Shown here one piece after another: positions 47,678-58,300 of a stretch of 64,000 bases of DNA. How positions within the stretch are numbered: the stretch's first letter is position 1; the number at the start of each line of letters is the position of its first letter. Origin of the DNA: Rugalucina vietnamica (Eukaryota > Mollusca > Bivalvia > Lucinida > Lucinidae); assembly GCA_964017185.1 (NCBI GenBank), contig OZ024870.1:30837621-30901620 (forward strand). The letters are read 5' to 3'. A program made the translations under genes and the position numbers. The notes below the pieces were generated by a model. It had not been told where the DNA came from. It ran no database searches and saw only the letters and a list, made by a program, of their open reading frames with translations.

Positions 47678-49144
47678 GTCACAGTGTGACAATTCTGCCC
47701 AATTTGTATATATGATAATAAAGATAATAATAAAAAAAATCATAAAAAAAAAAATAATAATAATAATATACAATGAAGAACATACAAAGAAAAGAAGAAG
47801 AAGAATAGAAAGAAGAACATATTTTACATTGCAAAATTTAGAATTTTTAGAAATGTCTTTTGTAACACATGATTAATTTTGATAGTTCTGCTCATAGTTG
47901 TAAATCATATTTTACTTTTACTCAGGAAAATGGAAATTGTTTATTAACTCTAAATTGACATAAATAATCTCAACTCTTTGTCACAGCTGTTTGGCTTCAA
48001 AACTCAGGTGTGTAATATTTTGTTTTTATCACCTCTTGAGTGACTTGAATTGTTTGGCAGGAAAAATAGTGATTAAGTGATTGGCAGCAATAACTGATCT
48101 CAGACAACTAATTGATGTGTGTCACTTTGCTCACAGGACACAGTTCACTAATCTTTTTAAACAATCAAACACTTTTGTAAGAATTAGCTTTTGGCACTTT
48201 GGCTTCCTAAACTGAGTAATGTCACTCTTTCGGCCCAAAACATATAAATAGTCTTTGGAAAAATTGTAACTTCAGTCTTGCAAAGGAATCAAACTTGCAA
48301 AGTTATTGAATCCTACTACAAGTAGTGGACTCAGCTATTCTCCAAACTTGAGATAGCTTAATATTGTGAATCTGGATTATGTTGGAATAGTGAAACTGAG
48401 GAAGGACTTGAAGATAAGTAAAACTTGAATTTATGCTTTGAACTTTAAATAACATTGTTATTGAAACTAAAGAAGAAAATAAGAAATAAACTTTGCAAAG
48501 AAAATAGGAGTGAATTTATGAGAAGAAACTGATTAAGAACTGAACTTTGAAATAATCTATTATCCAGACATAGTGAACATAAATTGTGAACGAGCAGAAC
48601 TATCTACATGTATTAAATAAGAATTGTTTTACGAAATTTATGAACTGTGCTATATATATGTGAAATACAAAGATTAGAAGAAACATTTGATAAATCAGAA
48701 ATAACAATTAAACTTTGGGAACTTTACAATCTTGTTCGGACTTGTGAATTTAAACCGACAAACTTTACGTGTCTAGATTAGGTATTATCGAAATAACTTA
48801 TCTAGACCGGACCCCGTGACCAGAGACACTCCATGATACCAACGTGAGCTAATTCCCCCAAATCTGCAAAGTTGGTATCTTGTCTCGTGTGAGGCTTCTT
48901 TGGGTGGAACGTTTCGGCAACAAAGTTATTAATCAGCCGCAGCAGTCATCATATAGAGTGTACATCATAACGTGTATCACTTAGAGATAACTGTTAAAAA
49001 TAAACTGACTTAATAGCTCTTTCCCGAAATCGGACTACATCATAAATCTACGCTATAAGAAACAACGTCAAACAACGACCCCATACACGCCGACGTCACC
49101 AACGCCCCCCCAGAGAAGGCCCAGCGCACACCCTAACGGTCGCA
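47678..49144 (+). repeat. 3' LTR
   Basis: Near-identical to the 5' LTR. The visible differences are a longer A-run near 47744 and small changes in the C-rich stretch near 49104-49128 (ccagcgcaca against cccccaca). Confidence 0.93.
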
Positions 49145-49148
49145 TAAG
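49145..49148. other. Target-site duplication, right copy
   Basis: TAAG after the terminal CGCA of the 3' LTR, matching 39231-39234. Confidence 0.75.
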
Positions 49149-49257
49149 ATCAAGAACTGATGTATCAAATTATGAATCCATCACTGTTCAACGTCAAACC
49201 TAGTTTCCATACTGAAACACATTATAAATCTTATGGCTGTACAGTTATTATCTTAAA

Positions 49258-49370
49258 AAGGTACAAGTAGGCAAAGATCAGGAAAATGCGCAATCAGAAA
49301 AAGATTCCCACTCCAAAAACCGAGGTGGGAAAAAAACTAAATTAACAATCAGGTACTTATACCATGAAAA
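49258..49370. repeat. Dispersed repeat (copy of 17,030-17,140)
   Basis: Shares aggtacaagtaggcaaagat through ccactccaaaaaccgaggtg and 'tcaggtact' with the copy 32 kb away, with few differences. Confidence 0.7.
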
Positions 49371-49555
49371 AAATCTATTATAATAATTGTGAAATGGTGC
49401 TGTTCAATAGCATGACAAAAATCTTCATACAGGGACACAGGTGACTGCAGATTATTAATTGACATTGTTTGTAACTAACACAATACTGCTAGGTAATAGC
49501 CAAAGACAAACAAACAACTCATACTTAATTAATTTAGACAAAGTATGAAAATCAA

Positions 49556-49735
49556 AGAAAAAAGTTTTTTAGCTAATGCCCAATCTAATACTAATGCATT
49601 AGCAAAATTTGCAAAAGTAATGCATTAGAATTAGCATTGTTCTAATGCCAAAATTAATATTAGCATTGGCATTAGCATTAGTTGATAAATAGCTAATGCA
49701 TTGGCATTAGTTTAATGCATTGCCCAAGCCTGGTC
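49556..49735. repeat. GCATTAG-repeat arm, right of the LTR element
   Basis: An array of ctaatgc/gcattag words ending gcattgcccaagcctggtcg, complementary to the left arm at 38,570. Confidence 0.75.
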
Positions 49736-50102
49736 GGAAACCTCTAAGACCGGTTTTCCTGCATCGCGGCTCATATGTAAATGCGTCTTTCTTCATATTT
49801 TTATAAAAATATTTACAAGGGAGATAATGAGCACCAGCCAGCAATATTTTTCACTTTTTAACAATTGTGTGACACCTTGCACATTACCATGACGATAAGC
49901 ACATAAATGGCAATTTTGTTACCAAGCCTTATTTAAAATTCAAGTACAAGTACGGAGAAAACATAAAATAAGTACATGTAAATGACAACAAATTTGCTCT
50001 TGGACACTTCTTTTGTCATGACATGTATTTAAGAAGGGAATTAATAATACAAATGCTGAAATGTTTTTTCTGTCTTTTTATTTGTACATAGACATGTTCA
50101 AT

Positions 50103-50453
50103 ATAGGGCATGTCGGCAAGGTACTCTTCCGTGAAAAAAAATCAATATCGGTCACCTTTCCCACTATTTTCTTCATTCGGTGGAGGTGGTAACCTCGGTC
50201 ATTATCGCTATGCATTTACTACTTTCAGACGCTAATAAAACCATAATTTGACCAAAAGATTACGCATTCTTTACATTGGAATAAATTATATCCGGAAATC
50301 TAATAGAATATGCCATGCTTTGATGGAAAAATTTCATTTTGATTCCATATTTTGCGCTCCAAATTTGGTATGGCATAGCGATAAACACTGAGTCATGTAC
50401 CTCCGCCGAATGAACAAACTTACCTGTATGACGTCATCCCAACATGCCCTATA
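50103..50453. mobile_element. TIR element, ~350 bp
   Basis: Left atagggcatgtcggcaa, right complement acatgccctat. Inner landmarks also pair: cattcggtggaggt with acctccgccgaatg, and ttatcgctatgc with gcatagcgataa. No coding capacity. Confidence 0.75.
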
Positions 50454-50795
50454 AGATACTTTGCATGAGACAAGAAAATACATCACATTTATGTGAACAA
50501 AAATATTACAGAAAAATCAATTGTTAAATGGAAAAAAAGCAAATAGATATTTCAGAGAAGTAAAAATAATCACTAATTTTCACGAGAATAGAAGCATTTA
50601 GATAATATTTGCAGTTAACAATAAAAAAAAAACACTGCGTTTCAGTCAAAACTAAATGATCATCAATATAGTGTAATAGTCTAGTTACAAATATCTGTCT
50701 CCCGAAAAAAGGAAGGCACTAAATCGAATTTAAAATCTGGCTTTCACTGGAAAAGTTCCTATGGAGACATTGCTATTTGGATAACAATGGCTATA

Positions 50796-51021
50796 TTGGA
50801 GAAAAACCAACATTTTGCATATGCGAAAACAAAGGTGCAGATCAGCTTGGCAGTGCTGCCAAGCTGATCCACACCTTTGTTTTCGCTACATGGATAGTAA
50901 AATTCCCCTTCTTTCTAGATCCAAACTTTCCAGCCTCTAGCCATCTTCTGTGTTTTTACAGCTCAGTTTGTGTCTGACCTGTTCGGAAACCACATTGTTG
51001 TTTTTCTCATGACGTGGCTCA
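50796..51021. mobile_element. Palindromic MITE, copy 6 (variant core)
   Basis: Same ends and length as the other copies, but the core reads cagcttggcagtgctgccaagctg where other copies have cagcttcgcggttaccgcgaagctg. Both arms changed together, so pairing is retained. Confidence 0.85.
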
Positions 51022-51170
51022 TTTAAGCTCACATTGTGAACCTAACTGTTGTTTAAAATTGGGAACCACAACAACTGACACATGTTGGATCTTAGGTGTT
51101 ATATAAGTTCACCTGGTGAGCCTATGGCTCAGGGGAGATAATATATGTACATGTACCCAGTAATGACATT

Positions 51171-51405
51171 TGAGCGTGTGCGTGAGAAAACCAACAATTG
51201 GGGTTTCTGACCAGGTCCGACACAAACCGGGCTGTACAAGCACAGAAGATGGCTACAGGCTTGAAATTTTGGATTTAAGAAGAAGAGGGACTGTACTATC
51301 TGTGTAGCGAAAACAAAGGCGCTGATCAGCTTCGCGGTTACCGCGAAGCTGATCTGCGTCTTTGTTTTCGCGTAGGCAGATTGTTGGTTTTCTCACGCAC
51401 AGGCT
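51171..51405. mobile_element. Palindromic MITE, copy 7
   Basis: From tgagcgtgtgcgtgagaaaa to ttctcacgcacaggct, with the standard gcggttaccgc core. The two ends pair well (gcgtgtgcgtgag with ctcacgcac). Confidence 0.85.
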
Positions 51406-51454
51406 AATTTCAAATGCCATAAAGAGGTTGTAACAAGATTCATGTACTAGAATC

Positions 51455-51460
51455 TTTATT
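51455..51460 (-). terminator. Candidate polyadenylation signal of the hemicentin-like gene
   Basis: AATAAA on the minus strand (tttatt at 51455-51460), about 555 nt after the stop codon. Using it would place MITE copy 8 in the 3' UTR. Tentative. Confidence 0.3.
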
Positions 51461-51748
51461 CTGTAACCAAACATTTTCTTTGCAGCTATTAAATTTCATT
51501 ATTTGGTCTCCATTATTTTGCAGTAGGTTGTACCCACAGGCAACAGAATTAGCATATTCAAGAACAATGCATAATATGTCAAAATGGACATTGTCACATT
51601 TTATTTTGCAAATAATTCTTTCCTGTGAATATCACAAAGATAAATCAATAAAAAAAAAACAAACAACAAACAATAAAATGACTAGAACCACAGAATTATA
51701 AATGACATATGAAAATGTCTGCTTTGCATGGACATTCTAGTACATGTA

Positions 51749-51999
51749 TGAGTCGCCGCATGGGTAAACCAACTATCTACAAAGGCGAAAACAAAGGCGC
51801 AGATCAGCTTCGCGGAAACCGCGAAGCTGATCGTAACCGCGAAGCTGATCAGCACCTGTTTTCGCTACATGGATAGTACACTTCCTCTTCTTCTTAAATC
51901 CGAAATTTCAAGCTTCTAGAATGCTTCTGTGACTGTACAGGCTGATTTGTGTCAGACCTGGTCGGAACCCAAATTGTAGGTTTTCTCATGCATAGGCTC
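51749..51999. mobile_element. Palindromic MITE, copy 8 (core partly triplicated)
   Basis: Ends tgagtcgccgcatgggtaaa and ttttctcatgcataggctcg. The core contains three cgaagctgatc-type arms (gcggaaaccgcgaagctgat then cgtaaccgcgaagctgatca). It begins 14 bp beyond the stop codon of the minus-strand gene. Confidence 0.85.
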
Positions 52000-52013
52000 G
52001 TATAAAGATATAA

Positions 52014-52392
52014 TTAATATGGATAAGCCGACACTGATATGTGAACAATAAAAGTAGTCTGGTACTGTATATTGATTTCCGTATTATCGAACGACCTAGC
52101 CCGCACCTTGATCTGATAAATTTGTCGATCTTCAAGTGGCTGTAACGTGTAAAGAATTCCTACACCGTTTTTCAACCTAATCTGAAAATCTATCTTTTTG
52201 TCATTCTTCAGAATGTTAAAAACTGTCTTTGGCAGAAATTCATCATTTTGATTGTATGCTTTTAATCGAATTAAATCCTGGTGGGATAGAACACCACTGG
52301 GCAGGGCAAGAGTTCGGAATTCTATGATGTCGGCAATCTTGGCACCGGCAGGACAGGCTATTTCCGCATCTATACACTCCAGAACACAGTAA
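52014..52392 (-). CDS. Hemicentin-like gene, last exon (fibulin-type C-terminal domain)
   Basis: Acceptor ttttacag before 52392; enters in phase 2; 126 codons including TAA. Encodes [16 protein letters not shown], then a beta-rich module ([15 protein letters not shown] ... [11 protein letters not shown] ... YQIKVRA ... [14 protein letters not shown]). The last residues match the conserved hemicentin C-terminus as I recall it. The open frame extends upstream of the exon to an ATG, but those bases are intron. Confidence 0.85.
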
Positions 52393-55300
52393 CTGTAAAA
52401 TATCAAAGAAGCAGTTGAATGAAAGTCAAATTTATATATACAGAATACTGCAAAAATTGAAGCTTTGAATTCGAATGACATCCTGCTAAATGATAATCAA
52501 ATACTTGATTGTTTTTCCTCTTGATACTAACAAAGACCTTTTAGCTAATGGTAAAATTTTGGAAACATTGTAGACTAAAATTGCTGAAGTTTTTATTACA
52601 CATAGAAATGTTGAAACAGAAATAATTACAGCTAGATTCCTTATATTGGGAAATATACTTAAAGAATTAAATTACAAAACATTAAATTTCAATTTTTACG
52701 TATGTATCTGACGTTTTGATAAAATCCTTTTATGAAATGACCTACTGACTGCTTTTTGCACGTGATGAAATGAGAAAACATCATTTTATTTTAAAAAATA
52801 ACGACAAAACGTCAAAAACTATGAAAAACGCATATTGTGACGTTAACGTCAGGGCAGCGAACGTGAAAATGCCAAATTCTTTGCATGTGTGTTACGTGAC
52901 GTCGACTTGAAAATGTGCAATAAAGAACAGCAACATTGTATACTTAGGTACCGTCCCATGTTGTGTTAAATCTTGCTAACGGAATGCTGAAGTTAACAAT
53001 AACACAGAATGAGTAATAATAACGTCATTTAAATTATTCGATTTTGGTCATTTGTACCTAAACGGTGTATGTCGAACCAATTTACGACACATCATACTTT
53101 TTAATCAACAGTGACGTCACAGGTACCGTAGCATACATGTGATACCTCCCTCATCATCAGGGAGACTCCAGGAAATGAGCCTTAAAATTGGCAAAAATTC
53201 TCCTAAAATGTACCACTTTTTAACACAAAATCAAAATCTCCCTGAAATGAATCAGGAATTTTCCTATGTATTCTATACATTTTTCAAAAATCTCCCTGAA
53301 ATGGAAGAAAAATCTCCCTGATTCCTCTTTCAAACTCATCACATGTATGCCGTAGAAATGGGTCATCGGAGCGTTTGTTTTGACTTTCGTTAAACAGAAT
53401 ATAGCGTTATGTAAGGGAGCGAAACGGATTATGAGTAAACACTCGATTTACGCACTGTAATCAAATGTTTGGCAATTGATCATTCTTAAACCAGAAAAGG
53501 ACTAGGGCATTTAACGCCTGATTTCGGCCTCAGATTTTGCTAAAAAATAAATTTTGGAATTTAGGTGAGAAAACTATTCCTTAAAACTGTCATATGTCTC
53601 CTCTATTAAAAACAAGAACAAGTACTTCATTTATCCTACAAGCGTTGCCATGGCAACATCCAGAAGAACCATAGATAGAGCACATTTTGCACTTTTTGGT
53701 CTATTTGTGACCATTTCTGAACACATTTTTTTATTTTTAAGTGCCAGCCCACACGACGAACAAAATGATACTTAGCATACAATATCTTTGGATAATACTT
53801 CATAATTATTTCATAATAAGAAATTGTTCGGTGTGTGGGCCGGTAGTTGAAAATGATGTTAAATGGTGAAAAATAGACCCAAAATTGCAAAAAGTGGTAT
53901 TTATATGCATTTCGGAGCGTTGCCATGGCAACATGTGTAATTTGAATGTGATAGTTTTCCAAGAATTTATAAGCAGTTACAATTTATAATTTATAATCTG
54001 CTATTTGCAATACTTCTATCCTCAAAATTCCAAAATTCATTTTTTTACCAACACGAAGCCGAAATCAGGCCTTAAATTCCCTAGGCCTTTGAAAAAAACA
54101 TAATGAGAGCCTTTAAAATGCAGGATGTTGGATTTTGACGTTTTATGGATGTCTGAAGTTCAAAGTCATAATGTTTACATAAATAATCATTTTATTAAAT
54201 ATAAATATTGCTTTCATATAATTAACTCAGTAATGCCACATACTTGCATTAAAAAGCATGTTTTAGTGACCCAAAGTGTTTGTTGCGTTTCTTTATTCAT
54301 TTAGTATATATTTTCAGAAACATTAATGAAATATACATACTTCTCAAATTGTTCAAAATAGATGCCCATAAAAAAAGTCAGAGGCGGAAAATCAACAACA
54401 AAGGTTTGAAGTTTTCATAGACTGAACTTCTTTGATAAAGCCAAATATGAGCCATGATGCGAGAAAACAAAGTGGCCTATACAGTCACAGAAGAAGGCTA
54501 GAAGCTTGAAATTTTGGATTTAAGAAGGAGAGACATTGTACTATCCGTTTAGCGAAAACAAAGGCGCTGATCAGCTGCACCTTTGTTTTCGCATAGGTAA
54601 CAATACTTTTTTCTCAGGATGCAGCACATATGATAAAACACAAACTTTTGGTCAGCACATGTAATGGCAATGCTATATCAAAATCTAATACATGCCAGAT
54701 GGAAAGTTGAATGTAGCATGACTGCATCCAAGTACACAGAATACCTACTTGGTGAGAGGGTCTCGTTGGTATTTCTCTGGACATGGTATATCTATACAAG
54801 TGAAGTCACCGCGGGTATTAAAACACATCTTCTCTGGTCCACAATCATGGTTCAGCTCTATACATTCATCAATATCTGACAGTAAAAGAAAGGTGTGAAA
54901 AAGGAGAGTGTGAAAAAAAAAACAAGCATTTGATAAGAAAACCTGAACTTGGTGTTTTTGACCAGGTCCCGAGGTAATAAAACTTTTTTCATGCTCATCT
55001 CAGCTGAGACTAAAATTCATACTGCTCATAAACGTTAAAATGCCAACAATTGTTGGCATTTTAACATTTATGAGCATTTTTGAGTACTGAACCTGGATTT
55101 TCCACTAATTTCAACATTTATGAGCAGTTGTAATTTCACGTTCATCTGAGCTGAGCTTGAAAAAAGCTTTATAACCTCAGGCCCGGTCCTTAATCTTTTC
55201 TCAAACTTAACTCAGCTTAAACTGCTCACAAATATTGATCTGGGACAGGACTGAAGTGTTTTTCCAAGGTAAAGTCTATAAAAATCAAGTGATGTTGCCA

Positions 55301-58300
55301 AAAGATGTGCAAAAAAAAAAAAAAATCCAACATTTGTTTGTGGATATGATTTAGATTGACATATCTGTTCATTTGGCATCAGGAGGCGAGCCACGTGTTG
55401 CCAAATGGAGACCCTTGTGACAGAATCTTATCCACAAATTCATAACAGATTGTTATCATCTCACATTTATATCACAAAGTATAGCAGTGATGGCAAGTTG
55501 TTTCTACTGATCTCAGAATAGATGACTTGGTCTTCACTTACGATGGCATATAAGCTCAAACATAAATAACACCAATCTGCATGTAAAAAGGGCACAGATC
55601 AGTGTCTTTGATTTGTGCTTCTCTGATAGCACAATTCCTCTTCTTCTTAAATCCAAAATTTCAAGCATCGTGACTGTACAGGCTGGTGTGTGTCACATCT
55701 GGTCTGAAATCCCTGTCGCCAAAAAATTGGTTATAGAATATTGTGGGACAAACCTTGGCAAGTTCTGCCATCTACTGACAGTCTATAACCAGGTGGACAA
55801 CTACACTGGTAACTGCCCACATTGTTGGTACAGTTATGTTGACATATACCACGGTCTTCTTCACACTCATTTATATCTGGAAGAGAACCAATGAATTTAT
55901 CAGTACTATGTGCACATTCTTCAAATACTAACAGAGAGTACATCCACTCTGGTGACTGCCCACATTGCTGGTACAGTTATGTTGACGTATGCCACAGTCT
56001 TCTTCACACTCATTATATCTGAAGAAGAAACCAACAAAAAGTTGGTGTTGTGTAGGCAGTTTACAAGTAATATAAGCATATTTTTCATTGTTAATACAAC
56101 TAAAACAGAATGATTGGTGTTTGTGGTGTTTACCTGCATGTCTACAAACACTTGTAACCTACAAAAAATCATGTGCTGGTTATTACCTTACCATTTTAGC
56201 CTTACCATTTTGGACTAGAATTATAAAAAGCTTTCAGTATTTTAAGTGATTTTTGTTCCTTGTAAAAACATAACAATGTTTGTAATTTTTCCCTAGTAGC
56301 TTTTAAAAAGATAGAACATATTTTCAAGAAAATATTTACCCAAGCAAATATTTCTCTTTTCAGCAAAGTAAAATCCTTGACCACATTTTACATCCCTTTT
56401 AACACTTCTCCTAGCCCTTACTCTATTATCTTCACGGCCATCATAGACCCATCTCTGTTGAGGGGAGGAGTGTAGTGTGTTTGTGTCTATCACCTGGGCT
56501 GGTTCCAGAAACTCCAGACCTGGAACAGACACAAACATCACTATCACTCAGGAGCTTATCTGGTTCTATTTATACACTTTCATGTCAAGCCAGTTTGAGT
56601 TATCATATTTTGTTAGCATCAACTTATTCGTTTCTTTTTAATGTTTAAATTTGAAAAACATTTACACCAATTCAGTTTTTCTATAATCAAATGGTTTCAG
56701 GATTTCAAAATGTTCTTTGGAATAAGCAAAGATTTTCAGACTTTCTTTCAAAGTTTTACCTTTCAAAGTTTTACCTTTATGTTAAACATATTTGATGGTG
56801 GGCACAGAATATCAAAGATGTTATGAAGAAAACAAATGTCTAACCAGCACATGATTTTCTGTCTGCCAGTCTGAGCTGTCCCGGAGCACATTCACATTCA
56901 AAGTCCCCATATGTGTTCTTACACTTGTAATTACATATACTAGGATTCTCTTCACACTCATTTATATCTGCAAATATGTCATTTTATAGATTAACAGCCA
57001 CTGTAACATCCCCTATAATAGTAAGACAGTCACAGAGATTAAGCACCACCGAACATCTTTCCATCAGTCTTTGAAAAGTTGCTGGAGAATTACAAAGGCC
57101 AAATGACATCTGAATGCATTCATTAAATCAGAGTGGCCATATTTACAATGATGTCTTGGACTCTCTTTTTCTTTTAGCAACTGCCACTTTTTAAGACCTA
57201 CTATTATGAAATAATCAAAGGGTGTAAAGAAAGTATAAACAATGCAAGAATGGCACAGACATCCTTAGAGGAAGTGCATGTTCAAGGTTGAAAAATAAAT
57301 ATACAGCTCCATTTCATAAGTTTAGTACATACCGATTTGTTTCATAAGTAATGGCATAGCAGTACCCGTACTTGAAGCTTGGCCAAATCTTATTGGGTGT
57401 TTGCAGATTTGAACGGATTTCGTTAAGTCAAACTTAAAACATAAAACTATTCATTGATTGTCGCATTTTAGATTTTATCAATTGATTTATCAATAGTAAC
57501 ACATTAAAATGACAAGAAAAATATCATATTTTCAGGGGTACAAATATCAACTTTAACATTGACTTCATACACTTAAAGAAAGTTTTAACCAAAAACAGAT
57601 TATATCGTTACATTGGCATATCAACCAGCATTCTACAAATAACAATATTTGGTCTACCCTGTGTATATTCAAGTTTATTGAAGCTTGAAATATTGCACCC
57701 AAATAGCCATGGTACACCAAATTATACAATCAGTCAGCGTTTGATACTTAATTACACATAAAACCGTTTGCTTTTACAAATAACACTGGTCAAACAGTTG
57801 AATATAAATATTTTATCCAAAGAAAGCCGCTCGAAAAGGTACTGCTACACAAAATGGCGAAAAGACAGTCCAAACAAGGTAAGGCAGTCTAGTAAGATGC
57901 AAGATTTCAAGCTTCAATTACCTCGACTGTACATAGGGTAGACCAAATATTATGTAAGGTGTAGTCTCCTGGACGCTCTGTCATTTTATTGGAGTAATAA
58001 ATTTTTAGTTCTTTAATGTGAGAAGTCATTGTTAACATTGATATTTGTCTCACAGAAGTTATGTTATTTCGTTTATCATATTTTATGTTTTATTATCTAT
58101 TTATAAATAGATCAAAATCTAAATTGTTACAATCAGTGAAAATTCTTTGTATTAGGATTGACTTAGCGAAATCCGTTCAAATCTGCAAACACCCAATAAA
58201 AGTTGGCCAAGCTTTAAGTACGGGTACTGCTATGCCATTACTTATGAAACAAATCGGTATGTACTAAACTTATGAAACAGAGCTGTAGTTCTAAGGCAAC

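Larger units (their letters stand above)
39235..49144 (+). mobile_element. Ty3/Gypsy-type LTR retrotransposon, complete, 9.9 kb
   Basis: Layout: 5' LTR 39235-40694, primer-binding region at 40697, leader with tandem repeat 41385-41715, one long Pol frame 41898-46982, polypurine tract 47662-47675, 3' LTR 47678-49144, TAAG target duplication. PR-RT-RNase H-IN order places it in Ty3/Gypsy. The LTRs look nearly identical, differing mainly by small indels, which implies recent insertion. No gag frame of 60 codons or more precedes or follows pol, and there is no env. It may depend on Gag from a relative, or Gag may be unrecognisable. Confidence 0.93.

Noticed and set aside
49145-49149. A 5-bp target duplication ATAAG for the Gypsy element
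   Set aside because: It would take the last A of the LTR terminal CA; with TG...CA ends the duplication is the 4-bp TAAG.
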